DNA from: Lophius americanus
Lineage: Eukaryota > Chordata > Actinopteri > Lophiiformes > Lophiidae
NCBI GenBank assembly: GCA_037951165.1
Contig: JBBDHG010000009.1
Span: 13,976,501-14,040,500 of the forward strand
DNA length: 64,000 nt
Direction: 5' to 3'
Under the pieces are notes generated by a model. That model was not told where the DNA came from. It made no database searches and worked only from the letters and a program-made list of their open reading frames with translations. A program made the translations under genes and the position numbers. Shown piece by piece: positions 26,571-40,262 of the stretch (position 1 is the stretch's first letter; every line of letters begins with the position of its first letter).

Positions 26571-29403
26571 CTGCATTACAGTAAACTTACTTCTTCTTCT
26601 TGCCCATCCTTCACTCAGTGGGGGTCCCTGCTGACTAACCTGACAGCATGCTGCACAGAAATCCAGCTGACACGGCTCCCATTGATGACAATTAGATAGC
26701 TGATTAAAAAAAAAGGAGATTGTTCTAAATAAATAAAGATATTAGTCCTCGATATTCAAAGAAAAAAGTATGATTTTGTCATTAAAATATAACACCCATC
26801 TGTTGCGATTACAATAAACACAAGCTGTCATTTGTAAATAAAAGGTTTGATGCTCAAAACGTTTCAGAAAAAGAGTGAAAAGGTGCCTGTATTCATAGCA
26901 TGATATCTGTTATTACTATTTAGTGAGTCTATTTGAATGTTGTCAAATAAAGACAAACAGTATTAGTTTCTGTAAAGATAAAGTTAGTTTTTCCTACTGA
27001 CACTGAAATCCTGACGCAGATGTGTGAGAAACCGGAGTTTTTGTTTTGTCTTTTATTTAACAAAACTCCACGTGGAGACTTTTAATGTTTATTTTACATT
27101 ATCATGGTCCTTAAACACAGCAAGCGACTTAAAAATGTCACCTAAATATCCTGAATTGTCAAATTATTCATACAATCTCTGAATTAAATGAAAATGATTG
27201 ATTTCAATATTGATTAATGTGGAAAATGTCTTTTTTTCTTTTGAAGGAGAAAAATCCCTTACTGCATATAAAAAGTTTTTGGGGAGAATTTTGAATTCAT
27301 ATAGAATAACTTTAATTTTATTTCTTTTCCTATTCTTTTATTTATTTTGAGGAAGTTGTTAGACATGAGTTCTGTAGGAAAGTGGTGTTTTCAACCAAAT
27401 TCCTCAATATTTATGAAGCTGGACTATTTCAATTAGTTCTCCATTTTAAGTACGGATTGGATCTGGATCATTGTCGGTTTGTGCTTTCGCACATTTGAAC
27501 TTTGGCAATTGTCATGTCAGCTTGCTCATATTCATCTGGTGCGTGTTACTTTTCTATCACTATCAGCACATGTTGGGTTTTACCGCTATTTTTGTCAGCG
27601 GCCCCATTTTTTTGAGATTAGAGGTAGCTTTAGTTTGAGCAGAGGGAAAAAAAACATCTGTGATGCTGAGAAGTTGGGCGAGCGGCAGAAACATCAAAAC
27701 CCAGCAGTTTATATGACAAGATAGTGTGAGCAGCAGGAGGAAATGCTGCAGAGAGATCTCCAGAAAGTTCTGCAGTTTTGATCAATTTCAACAATGTCAG
27801 CTACAACGGTTTCATACTCGGGGTCAAAAGTCTGAATGCTGTAGCTTAAATACATTTTTACCCTCTCAGAATCAGCACAGTTGTAAGTGGAGTAATGACT
27901 CTAAGATTTTGGACTACAGAACATGTTAGAAATAGCTCAGTAGACGGTAACGCCATCAATGTCACCGCCCTATATACCATGGAAGAACCTTTTTGTCTGA
28001 TGTAAAATTGGATTCGGAAATAGGTTGAAGTGTTGCAGAGATAACGGGTGCACTGAGGCGAGAGACTCGAAGGTCAAATAAAGTTGTCTTCACCTCAAAA
28101 CTTTCTTATGTTTAAATGAGTCTGTGCGCTGTCTCAGAGGCGGGGAGCTATATTCTCAGACATGAAGCAATTAAAAGGTTCTTATATACTTCAACCATGT
28201 CACTTTTATTATCAGAGATGACAAAAAGCAGCAAATCCTCACAAATAAGAAACATAAACTTTGAGAAATCACGTAATAGTGATAACATGACAGTCGAAGC
28301 ATATAAATATATTAACATAATTAACTGATGAATGAATGCCTGACATGACACTTTCAGCATGTCTGGATGTCTTGAGACAAACTGTTTTGTCTGAGCTGGG
28401 GCTAGTTTCTCACGTGGGCGGCTGTATTCCATTACACCCAAAGGAGACCAGCAGATGTCCCTGAGAAGTACAGCTAGAGCTCCAGGCAACCCCCCCAGGA
28501 CCAGGCAGCAGACACTAAGCAGCTCCATCTTGTGTTATAAATATTGTGTGAATTGTACCGCCTATAATCTCACATGCCTACATGTGCTGAGCTCCAGAAG
28601 AACCTCAGCGGATTCAAATACAGACAAGAACCGCAGTGACTAGAGGCAGGGATAATATTCAGTAAAATATGTGTTTGTTTGGACATCCTCACTGCCCCTT
28701 TATGATTGTATAGAAGTAGACTCGTGTCATGCATGTTCGTAACCTGTTTTATTAAACATTATGAAACATGTTTTTCCTCATTATCTCACAGAGTGCCTCT
28801 ACTAACTAGTGACTACATAAACAAAAACACACATGTTCATTTTCTGCCCGACAGCTTTTCGCCCCTCTTAATTATTTATCTAGAGGTTTAATAAGGTCTT
28901 GATTAGATAATTGTAGTAAGTGCTAATTAACCAGCTTGCTCTCCCACTTGTTGCTGTGGACAGAATTTTGCTTTTTTTCATGTTGCTGTAGCCACCAAGC
29001 CGCAGCTTCCCACTTCCCATAATGCTTTAAACCAGAGAACTCTGAATTTAACCTACAATAACCTGAATTTTGGGCCGAGAAATGCAAACGCTGTGCGTCA
29101 TTGTGTGAGCAGTGTGGATTATCTCTCGCCGCAGTCCTGCCCCATCTGTGGGAAAGCGCCTTCTTTTACGGAGTATTTTATTGCTGCCAGGAGTAAAACT
29201 GACAAGGAGGCAGCTATAAAATGAAGCCTCCCATTCTTGTTCAACTGCCACCACCTCTTGTGAAAGCTCTGCGGTCTGTGTGCATGTATGTTCATCTGTG
29301 CTCTATGTGCATACAGGGGATCGCTATGTACTGTGAGTTTCTTTGTTTAGTGGACTTATGATGAGAGGGTAAATAAGGCCCAAGTCTTTTCTCATGAGCC
29401 ACG
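26571..29403. other. desert sequence, no repeat family recognised
   Basis: AT-rich to 27470, then more balanced to 28600. Open frames at 27479-27929 and 28148-28528 have no recognisable domain. Confidence 0.45.
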
Positions 29404-30325
29404 TTAAGCCGGGTATACACTGTACTCCGAGGCTCGTCGGGCGTCGTTTGTCGTGCGGTGTACGGGGGTCGCGACGGCTGATCAGCCGGTTGTCTGACAT
29501 GTTAGATATTTTGGTTGGTCAATTCAAGCAGTCGCAAAGTTGAAGCAGAGCCGGTACTTGATCTGGTAAAGCTGGGCTTACATTGTACGGCTTTAGAGTT
29601 ATAGCTTGTTTGTTTCAATTCACACTGTACAAATTAGCCATTTTCAGAAAATTTATTGGCGTGCACTGCGCACAACTTGAATACTCACATTGTACCTCCT
29701 GCAGCACCTGTAGCCCACTGAACCTATTTACAATTGTCATACAGTTTTGTTTGCAAGCTCCAAGGCAGGAAGACGTGTTAGCAACATGCTAACAAGACAG
29801 AAATGAGCTGTCTTGATAATTTTTTCCTTCCTGTCTGCTGAAACATGATACAACAGGCGTAGGCATATGTGGACTCGCAGAGAGTATGGATGGTCCATTT
29901 AGCAGGGAAAATTGGAGGTAAGCTAGCTACATTTGACTGTATAGATTGTTAATATGTTGCCTAACACCGCCCTGGTGGCTAAGAACCTTTCTTTTTCTTC
30001 CTTGTTGTACAGTTGCTACCAGCCACAAACTGCACTTTGTACTTTATAACTCGCACACTATGCGTTGTGTTGCCATGGTAACTCAGACACTCAGTAGCCA
30101 CTCTGCACAGGCGCCATGAGAAAAGAGGGTGTTGATGTCAGCCGATTGAGTCGTTGACCTGCTTCAACTGTGCAAAAGCCAGAGTCAGAAAAACCGTGCA
30201 ATCGTCCAACGCTTGTCAAGGAGCTGCTGATCAGCCTTTGTGCCAACGCCACCCCCCATCCCCTGTACGTCGCATCACAAACAACGCCTAACAACCCAAA
30301 TCGGGCTCAAATTGTAGCGTTCCGA
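29404..30325. mobile_element. non-autonomous DNA transposon (MITE-like) with long terminal inverted repeats
   Basis: Three homologous blocks occur in mirrored order. 29440-29468 pairs with 30260-30288 (23 of 29 identical as inverted repeat). GGCTGATCAGC at 29476 pairs with 30226-30236. GCAAAGTTGAAGCAG at 29534-29548 pairs with 30159-30173 (13 of 15). The left tip follows TTAA (29404-29407), which would suit a TTAA-target family such as Kolobok or piggyBac. The right TTAA is not clear. The roughly 620-bp interior has no transposase. It contains a tip-like sequence (about 29573) and a perfect RFX X-box. Confidence 0.72.
30069..30082. promoter_or_regulatory. perfect RFX X-box
   Basis: GTTGCCATGGTAAC is the consensus palindromic X-box bound by RFX factors. 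It lies inside the MITE, so function is not implied. Confidence 0.45.
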
Positions 30326-33300
30326 CATCCGACATCCAATATTTAATATTCTTTTATTTTCATGACTCCACTTTTACACCTAATGCCATGAAAATTCACG
30401 CAATGCTTAATAAACTACAGAAATAGTTGAAAAATACTGAAGCATCGTGTTAAAAAATAGTGAAAGGCATTTGTGAATCCTTTAAAAGAATCCACTCTAA
30501 AATTTGATGATTTATCCTTTGGTACACCATGTCCACCATTTCACAGGGTTTTATGGTAATCTGTCTAGAGGTTTATGTTTAATTGACAAAATAGGTCCTA
30601 AATAGAAATAGCCGTTAACCATACCCACCTTGATAAACGCTCTCAAATATAATATGGCCCCACCCCTTTAACCTCTTCCCATAAGGTTAGAAAGTTTTAT
30701 ATATATATATATATACTTAACTTTCCAACCTTCAGTTTTTCTAATTTGTTTCTTTCTTTTAGTGGCTAATGTTAACTCTCCGTTCCCTTTTGTTGTGATG
30801 TGTAAGAATATCTCAGATGGGCAGCCATATAACACTGATCTTTTTTTTGTGCAGCCTAAATCTTGTGTATAATTTACCTGTGATTTGTGGTTTTGTACTT
30901 TTCTCTGACTTTGTATTTTGTTACATTATCATCATTCACCCATATGTCATCTTTCTATGATAAAATAAATCTAAAAAAATTCAAATAAAGGTTGCTAGGC
31001 ATTTTTTAATTAATTAATTAACATTTAGACATTTTATAATTTTGCTTTAAAATGCCAGTGTTTGGTATCTTTCACTACATCGACTCTAAGACTTTATAAT
31101 TATCGCTCCACTTCTTCCACTTTTAACCCACTATATTAACATCTTAAACCGCAAAACACACAAATAAACACATTTGAATTTTAGAACAGGTTCCTTTTTT
31201 TTACAATAACAATCACAAACATGGAAAATGGGACATTCTGAGGAAGTTAAACCAAATGCAGATTTCGGATGTGAGCATATAAACGGTCAAATTTGAGGTA
31301 GAACCATGAAATATACAAGTAAAAAAAAAGAAGGGTAAGTTGATATGCATTTCTCATCTTCTTATTTAGTCGGCCAAATTCAGCATGCAGATTAGAGTAA
31401 ACCAAATCCATAGTTGTGTTTTTCTGTTTTTCATATGATGGAAAATTACAAAGATGTTACAGAAGTTGTGCACTTCATAGACACACACGCACACATAAAG
31501 AAGGTTTTCCATCAACTTTCTAACATCCTTTCCCAGTTTTCATTTTTCTATTAACATCAAAATCGAAGTGAAATTATGCTTAAAGGCATCACATTCAGTG
31601 GAATTTGTTGTCACTGCTTCAAGCAGTATTGTACTCATGCTGCAACGCCGTGAATCTGACATGTGATTCGATCACGCCGGTGTGACCGCATTATCCGGAG
31701 GGTTAAATGTGAACAAATCATGAGCTGTTCATAGATTGAACCGACAACTTTACGTTCTGTGTAGATTTTTGAAGTAAAACAAACATAAATTCCTGAATCT
31801 GATCCTATATTTTGGATCCTTTGGATTCCTTGCCACATGCGCAGCTTTCCAAATTTGAAGTAATCCTGATAGCGTTGTTGAAAACGTTACCTCCTTGGTG
31901 GATGTAGCTGGACCCAAACATAGGGGTCGGTCCAGCTTCCGTGTGAACAGTGAGTCACACCCGAGTATATTTTTCCTCCCTCTGTTTGGTGGTGTGAGGG
32001 AGAGGGAGAGGGAGAGGCGGCGTGCAGATGACCGTGTTCACATGCTCTGCAGAGGGGAGCAGCAGGGATCAGTGGGGGCACAGTGCTGACAGCTTGACCT
32101 ATGCCAAAGCCCTCTGTCATTACAGGGTTCAAACTCCTCAAGGAAACTGACTCTCACTTTTGCTCTTCGCACAAAAAAATACACCTGCCTTCTGTACGCA
32201 TGACACTGCTGCATGATGGGGCAGTTTAGAGGAGCAAATCTGTATAACGTTAGGCCTGCTTTCATGTGTAAAACACTCTTTATGGCTTGATAGCCTCATC
32301 ATTAATAAAATCCTTGATTTTGATTGCATTCTCCACAACACATCAGCAAAGGTTTGCCGTTTTCCTGTAGATATCGAATGTCTTCTATTTTTAGGCTCCA
32401 AATAAATAATGACCTTTTCTTGGCTGCAGTAATTTTGGCAGCATTGTTGGCCTCCTCCCCTCCTCCTCTCTGGGCTGTTGGTGCAGGAAAATGAAGAATA
32501 GAGGGGAACACTGTAAGTTCCCAAAAATGTCATCAAAAACAGCATCAAGACTTGATCGGAGTTTCCAACCATGTCTCATATAAACAATTGACTGCAGTTT
32601 AGTCCAGTCCGATATGCTTGGAAGGAAACATAATTAGTGGCTGATTTACTTGCACAGATTTTTCCAGAAAAGGAAGTGCTCCTTTTGTAGGAAGGAGTTT
32701 GTTCGATTCAAGAGAGTGGGGTTGACATCCTGACTCAGAACCACATTTGTAAAAGCTGAGTCCACAGAAAGTGTATCAGAGGCTACTCGAAAAATAGTTT
32801 AATTATACATGTCAATTCAGACTTGTTTTCTTTACTTAACTACAGACCACAAACCTTCTTCCAAATTTAACCTCCAACGCTTAAGCCAAGCTGACAACCC
32901 TCTGTGAAGCTGAGCTGTGTGCTAAAGGTTAATATCTATATGCCATCATGCTAACAATCACGATGTCATTCTGTTGATGGTACATAATTAGCATGTCCTT
33001 ATCATTTCCAAAGAGTAACATTTTGATGGTTTGGTTGGCCAAGACTTGAGCAGGGATAAAGTATCGCCAATACAGTTCACCTGGTGGGAAGATTTGAATA
33101 TTGATCAGATTTCACTGTAATATATCCAGTACTTGTTGAGACATTTTCTCTGGGGAACCTGCATGTATATAGAAATCATTTTATATCCAATGTCTCAAAT
33201 CTTGCTTGAGGCATTTTCGTGTGAAAAGAGACACATTGCTGCCAGCAGATTCATTCTTCATTTGCTCAGTAATGTTTTCGTTCATCTAATATCAATAAGA

Positions 33301-36300
33301 AAATTAAAAATTTCACATTTTTGCATTTTAATATTCACAATCTGCACTTTAGGTACACCTCAGGATACAAAAGGTAAGGCTGTATAAATATTTAATGACT
33401 TAACTTGTAAACTGTTTCCATGAGCCTGTAAAGCTTGTTCCACATGTTGCAAGGTGCATTTATTTTAAATCTCTCAGCCAATAAAAAAGAAAAAACATTC
33501 ACGCCTTGGATTGAAATGTTTGACAACTAGATACATTTGCATGAGTTTCTCTCCCCCTTTTTCTTCTTCTGTTGTGGACTTCAAATTTTCAAAATTGACA
33601 CATATTCAACACTATGAATGTATTTGTCTTGTTTAACGCTTTTAATTAAATTGCAAAACAACAGACTGAATGCTAAATAAACAATGAGACACAAAAAATA
33701 ACAAGTGATAAATGAAATGGGACAACCATCCATGTCAGCTCCTGCCCGGGTCAGCAGGGTCATCCTGACATGATCGAGTTTCAATCTCTAATTAAAACTT
33801 GAGAGCTTGAGTAAATAAAACTTGAGAAGTCGAAGCGATACTTAATGCTTTGATAGATATGATGTAGAACTGTGTCAACATTAGCTCGATTAAAAACTTG
33901 ATAGATTGATTTGAAATTGAAAATGATATTTATTGTTGCTAAATAGTTGTATATCATTAATGTAAAGGATGAGGTTGCTCACTTAACAGAACAGAATGAG
34001 TCGGGTTTACATCAGTCGGGATTCGTAAATGCCTCCTTGAAAATAAAAAGCAGACAATCTCCCCAGATGTTCACAGTTGATTGCACTAGCAGAAGAGCTA
34101 ACGTGTGTGTGTGTGTACTTGTTTGTGTTTATATTCTATAACAGCAGAGGGGGAAGGAAGGCGTCTGCTGCGAGAAAGCATGTTTTCTCTCCTCTCTCCT
34201 TCTCTGATTACTGCTGTTTTGGCAGCTGATCTCCGGTAATGGAGACCTGGCTGTCAGGGAAATTTGTAGCTGTCTGCTGTAGAGCAGCTCTTCATTCCAA
34301 TCAGCAGCTGTCAACCCAGCCTAGGCTGTTATTAATGACGGCCACTAACTGCCTCACAAATTCTCGGCACTATTTGAGAGCCGGCGTGAAATGAGGTTGC
34401 ACTCTGCCAGTGTGTGTCTGTGGGTTAATGGAGAGATATCAGATATCAAACAACTCTGGAAACTCCTTTTGAGCCTCCGCTCACTTCCAGGGCCTCATTC
34501 ATCATATAAAGCGCCTGCTAGTGTCATTGACAAATGTAAACATAATCAAACGGCAAATAAAAGTTTTGTCCTTGAGAATAGTTTGGTTGTTAGAACAGTT
34601 TGGTTTTTAAGTCACTGAAGTCGCCCTGATAGGAGTGTCGGCATGCCGGCGCGGACATTGCGGCTCACGCGGCTTATATTGACTGAGATAAACGTCTCAT
34701 AAAAACTTATTTATAACCTTGTATGGTTGAGGTTGCACTAATAGAATTGTGTGTGAGGCCGTAAATGAACCTGTGACAGAAAAAGCATGTGTTTGTCAGC
34801 TGTTAAACATGGGGCAGGGGTATTCGGAGCGGCTCACGGGGGAACAGCTGCCACATCAATCACTCACCTTTGAAATGCTGCAATGAGAGGACGCTGCCCT
34901 TACCATCACTCTTTGGGTGAACAGAAGAGCGAGGGCGGGAACACGCCGGGGCACATGACACCACCTCCCATCTGCCTGTTAGGCGAGGCAGCAGAGAACA
35001 CCCGCAGACGACTTTCGTCAAGTTCCTCGCTTGCTTAAGCCTGCTGCACCCCTGCTACCTTGTGAGCTCGAGGCAAAACGGTGCAGAGCGGCACCGCCCA
35101 AGACACAAAGAATTTTACACCAACCTACTTTTCTATGTAGCTGCATTGACTCACATGCTTCCCTTCTTATCTCTCATCTGCTGGATGAGTTACACCACAA
35201 AGACGATCTGTGCTCTTAGCTATAATGGGGGTTATAAAAGAGTGAGGATTCCTGTCCCATGACAGGTAGCAATTAAGTCTTAAAGAGGTGTGACAAAGTC
35301 TTGGATTATCCTTGTCAGAGGTCAAATCAAACAACCGTATGCCTGCTGTTTGCAAGTCGCTTTCAGAATAAAGCGGTACGCATACAGATTGTTTTGTTTT
35401 TCTGTCTGACCTTTGGTTCACAGGTACTCTTATCTCAGGAATCTTGCATCTCAAAGGTGCAGCTGTTTCCTCCCCTCACTCACAGGACATCTTTCCATCC
35501 AGCCCGAAAGGGGCGGAAAGGGGCGGCCCGAGTCTGCAGTCACACCTGTAGCACTTGGACCAAATGTTAAGAATTCAGAAAGACAAACCCTCTCAGACAT
35601 ACTGATCTCTCCTCAGATAACAAGTTGTTTTGGCAACAACTAACCCGTCTGCGCCACGGTTGAGCGACAGAAGGAATGATGATGATGATTATAATAATAG
35701 ACACAGTCTGTTGTCGTAGGTCTTGCCGCCCCAGAGACCTGCGGCTGTTCGGGTTTCATAAGGACCTGTTCAACCTCTGTTTTCAGTTTGAGCCACATTC
35801 CGGAGTGTGTTAAATTGTTTCTTAATGGCCGTGTCAGTGCGGTCGAGGATGGAGAAAGGGATATGTGTGTGAATCAACAATTCCACGGATATGAGATGGA
35901 GGAAAGCTATATGACACTCAGCTAACCGCTAAACAACTTGTAGATAGCCACAATGCTACCACCACCCTACCCTAAAGCCACATCACTGGGAAAGCACTGA
36001 CAATTATGGGAAGCTCTGGACAAAGTATCTCTGCGGGGAGGTGCAAACGGGTCCTCCAATGTTTTGTGGTATTTGACCCTCAGTATCAGGTGTATGCCAT
36101 GAAACATGTATGATTTGCAGCGTCAGGCTCCCCTCCTGGATCATCTTATCTTACCCGGATAACGATAAGAAAATCAACAGCTTTGGGTTATGAACAAGTT
36201 TTTCATGATGATTAAGCCAGTAATGCATTATGGGTGGTTCTACATTTCAGTTCAAAAAGCTTATTGTTTGTTTGTTGTCTGTTTATGAGTCGTACATTAT

Positions 36301-36990
36301 GATATGGGTATTCCCCTCTTGATTGTGGTGTAATCAGAACCAGACGTGTAACATGAACAGAGAGGAAGAGCTCTGACTGGAGGTCCCAGAACCTGAGGCT
36401 ACACTCACAAAAACAGGCCTTGTGATGTTGTGAGGGAGTGTCCACACATGAACACACATGAACACTGTGATTAAAGATAACTAAAGAGTCACATATTTTG
36501 CAAATGTCTTGACTCACTCACTCATAAAATGTTGCTTCTTCTACTTTAATTTAACATTGTTTGGTAAGTTAACTTTTTGACCCTGTACAAGAGACAACAA
36601 CTTTCATTGCAGTCTAGGATTCCGTTGACATTTTCAGGGCCTGAAACTGCAAACCTTTGAAAGATGCAACACCAGCCTTCTGTTTCCATGCAAACTGGCA
36701 CTTCCTGTGAAAACAGTAGAATCTCAGCCCCAATTCTCACTGCTGTGATATTTTCAGCCTAATAGCTACACACAGACAAAACAACGCTTTCGTGTGTGCG
36801 GCAGACTCCGGTGAGTTTATTTCAAAATGTTGCTGTTTAGAAGTTAAACTTTTTAAAAACATCTTTGTTTTTAGTAAATAAAGCATTCGATTCTCCTGCC
36901 AGAGTCTTTTAATTATGGAAGAACTATCATTACTGTACTAACTATGTGTGGCATTCCTGTGCCATGAAATGCAGAATAGAATTATTATGC
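30326..36990. other. desert sequence with candidate regulatory block 34140-35000
   Basis: 30326-34100 is AT-rich with a short (TA)n at 30698-30714 and (TTAA) repeats at 31009-31021. 34140-35000 is repeat-free and GC-richer. Two adjacent GGGGCGG boxes lie at 35510-35516 and 35520-35526. No gene recognised. Confidence 0.35.
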
Positions 36991-37070
36991 TTACATAATA
37001 ATAATAAGAATACATTTAATTTATAAGGCACTTTACATTTGGATCAAATCTCAAAGTGCTATACATGATC
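36991..37070 (-). repeat. (TAA)n with inverted retroposon tail
   Basis: CATAATAATAATAAG is followed by CATTTAATTTATAAGGCACT and CAAAGTGCTATACA. This is the same architecture as at 12991-13130, more decayed. Confidence 0.5.
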
Positions 37071-38910
37071 GGCTATTGCAACATGAGATCCTGTTGTATC
37101 TCCACAAAACTTGACTCTGTTTCATATTTTCTTTGTATTGGCCACTGCATATTTCTTTTTTTGGCCTCCCCTACGGTCTGTAGCGCTGCATGCTTTATGG
37201 AACACTCAAATGATGATGGGAAACCTGGTGTTTGTTGCCACAACAATCTGACAATCTGATTTGGTCTAAAAACATTCTTAGGTAGCGACAGGGTGTGGAA
37301 TTAAGTTTGACACATCACACTTGTATGCAGCAGTACCAGTTCCATGATTGCGGTGACGTGTTCTTGCGTCCACAGACATTGCTGTTAGTTCTCTGGAGCC
37401 AGATAGATTGACTGTTAAGTCTCACGGTTTGCAACACAAATATTTAATCATTACTCACTGACAGTTTATGAATGTTGGCAGGTTGATGAGAGGGTTATTG
37501 ATTTAATCTAAAGCTTAACTAACTCTGTGAGGCTTTATCAAAGCGAAAGGTTGCTTTGAGCCAATAAGCTAATGTCATCATGCAAACAAGCTCACAATGA
37601 AACCGCTAAAACTCACTGGGCTCGTCTTAGTCCAACATCTCAACATGATAACACTTGCTAATCAGAACCAAAAGCAGCACGCAATGTGCAACCGATATGT
37701 CAATTTCAAACAAAATGTTTAACTATTCAAATTTGATAGATGGGTATAAGAGGCCATCCAAACCATCAGCACTCCAAACATGAGTGTCTCTACAGTTAAA
37801 GGACAGCATTTATTGTAACGTTTCACTTAAAACCAAGCTAAAATTGAGATCCTGCTCAAAGGAAAGTCCAGGATTACCAAAACTATATAAATTCTAACCC
37901 TTGGGATAGAATTAATTTGTTATTCTCTGCCATGTGGGGCTTCTCGCAAAATTAAAGTCAGGAACCTTCTGACTGAACTTAACTACTCAAGCCAGAGTTA
38001 TTTCTCATACCGGTTTGTTATTCTAACCTTTCACACATGCTCAGCCTCGATTACCCGCTTCTTGGTCTGAGGTGTCAATTGACATCCATCATGTCATCAG
38101 TCTCAGAATAGTAATCAGTCACTACCACCAGTATCCAGAATCCAAAAAGGGAATATACCTGCTGCTGCTCAGGTTATACACCCTTAGATCCCAGTCCCCC
38201 CCGATGAGTCTGAGCGACAAACACTTTCTGATTGACCAATTATAAAACATCCTCTGCTGTTATAAACCTTCATCTTTTCTTTCTTCTCTGTCTCTCCTGA
38301 TTTAAATAGCAATATATCCAACGTTGCTGAGAAACTGATTACCAATATTGTAATTGCTAAAACCACACCACCAGTGTGGCTGAAAAGGGGTTTGGGGCGA
38401 TGGCGATTCCGTAACAACCCCGACATTTTGGGGATATAATTAATTGTAGTCATGAAAATAAAAGTCTGCGGTTTATAAAACATTCTCAATAAAGTCTCAG
38501 ATTACGTGTGATTAGTCTCAATCAGAGTATTTGCCATAAACCTTCAGTTCTTCCTTTTATAAGTATTGATGAGAGTGAATATAATTTGATTCATTTCAGT
38601 CATTGTAAAATGTATAAAAGGTCCTCCAAATGCGTTTTTTTCACAACATATGTGAAGCTTACCGTGAAAAGCTCGGGCCTCATGTGACTCAGCGTGGGCT
38701 GTTTGCATGTGAGGGAGGAAAGCTGAAATGTAAAATAGGTTGTCAAAGGAGCAGGAGAACAGTCATGGAATTTTAATGAAAAGAGATAGTTCAATGTAAT
38801 AATGCACACTATCTTGACTTCTCTGGTCAGTAAACACAGCGCCACTTCTGACGGTATTCGGTTCCCTCCACTTTAGCTGGGGTGCAGCTCGGCCTAGTTT
38901 CTAGCATTAT
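37071..38910. other. desert sequence, nothing recognised
   Basis: Unique AT-rich sequence without gene or repeat family that I can identify. Confidence 0.5.
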
Positions 38911-39110
38911 TGCAAAGGTCTGAATAATTATGTCAATTTCATTTTACAGTTCTTCTTTTTTAATAGATTTGCAAAAAATTCTAAAATGCTGTTTTATTTT
39001 GCTTAGATTGATTAAGGAATAAATTAATAGAAACTATTTTGGGCAGAAGCCTGCAAAATATTGAAATATGAAAAACGCCTGAGGTCTGAATAGCTTCTGA
39101 AGGCACTGTA
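38911..39110 (+). mobile_element. Tc1-like transposon 3' end
   Basis: TGCAAAGGTCTGAATAATTA, then TAATAGATTTGCAAAAAATT, GATTGATTAAGGAATAAATT and a final GGTCTGAATAGCTTCTGAAG plus GCACTGTA reproduce the 3' non-coding end and terminal repeat of fish Tc1 elements. The transposase and left end are missing. Confidence 0.75.
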
Positions 39111-39320
39111 ATTTTATAATCTAAAAACCTTAAATAGATTCTTTCTGTGGGGTTTTTTTGCCCTAAATATTTAATCTAACAGCAGGTTATATATTGTTCC
39201 TGAATAATTACAAAAAATGGTTGACCTTGAAATCCAAACATTCTTTATTAGACAATATTTTGCTCCCTCCTAGAAATGATTGGATGATCGCCAGAAAAGT
39301 AACCGACATGGTTTCAATTT

Positions 39321-39475
39321 ATCAATCCATTAATTTGCTTCAGCCTATCCGGGGTCGGGTCACAGTGGCAGCAGGCTAAGATATGTCCCTCTCCCCAGCA
39401 ACACTCTCCATCCAATCCTGTGGGACCCAATGGTGTTTAGGTAATGAGGTATATAATCCCTTCAAATGGAGAGTT
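39321..39475 (-). mobile_element. Rex3-like LINE 3' fragment, inverted
   Basis: On the plus strand CTATCCGGGGTCGGGTCACA, GGCAGCAGGCTAAG, CCCTCTCCCCAGCAACACTC and GGTATATAATCCCTTC are the reverse complement of the usual Rex3 3' end. It lies 0.2 kb from the Tc1 end and 0.2 kb from another LINE. Confidence 0.7.
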
Positions 39476-39689
39476 TAGTTTAGAAAAATATATACGTATA
39501 GTTCTATTCAATTCAATACATTATTAAGGACGCAGCTCATGTAGGGCTCTACAGCAAAAATAAATTATAAAAACAACAATTAGAGCAAAGGCATTCCACA
39601 TGTTCAGACCTTTGCATACATGCTAAAACGCCAATGCTACCACATTCTAGCTGAGAGTCTGACTGTACTCAGGGCAGGGTTGGTTAAAG

Positions 39690-40262
39690 CTAAAATAATG
39701 CTGAATCAGAGAGCCTACACATACATCTATATATGAGATTCCGTATGAGAGCAGAGCAGGTTGGTACACGAGCATTAGCAAACATTTGGCTTGTGCTGAA
39801 GGTTCTCGGGGCTTTTAGCAGCAGCGTCATGCTGTCGTTATAAGCCACTGTGAGTCTCTGCACGCTGCCTTTCCTGTAGCAACGCCACAGCTGGGCCGTA
39901 TATAACGGGGTACAATACGCTTTAAAAAGAACAGTCTTCACTGTAATCAAACACCTACTAAATATTGCGAGCCAACATGTTTGCGTGTGCGTATAACTTA
40001 CGACATTGTCTGTAAATGTCCCTATCAGCAGATAGATCATTAGTTATGATATGGCCCAGATATTTAATCTCATCACACTCGTTAGGGGAAGTTCCAGACA
40101 GAAAGAAATCAGGAAATACCTATTTTCCATCATCCTTGCTTCCGACTATCATAATATTACTCTTATTTGAATTGAATATCATGTCAAAGTCTGTACCATA
40201 TGGAGAGCATGTCCTCAATAACTGTTGAAGACCAGAACTACAAGGAGAGAAAATCTCCAAAT
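39690..40262 (-). pseudogene. LINE ORF2 fragment, reverse transcriptase thumb and C terminus
   Basis: The minus strand reads S-P-C-S-S-G-L-Q-Q-L-L, TDFDMIFNSNKSNIMIVGS, IKYLGHIITNDLSADRDIYR, CRKLYAHANMLAR, then after a frameshift KTVLFKAYCTPLYTAQLW and L-T-V-A-Y-N-D-S. This is the region downstream of the YADD box in non-LTR retrotransposons (KYLG motif, then FxxYC..LY...LW). It is broken by one in-frame TAG (after KDDGK), tandem TAG-TAG, and a +1 shift near 39995. It is a different family from the L2 piece at 25757; the clade was not determined. Confidence 0.82.

Noticed and set aside
26049..26699. 216-codon frame as a host gene
   Set aside because: It is reverse-transcriptase sequence of a broken L2-like LINE. 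The ATG lies in a frame different from the upstream LINE frame.
32138..32572. 144-codon minus-strand frame as a gene
   Set aside because: Several overlapping frames on both strands are equally open, and no domain or splice pattern is seen.
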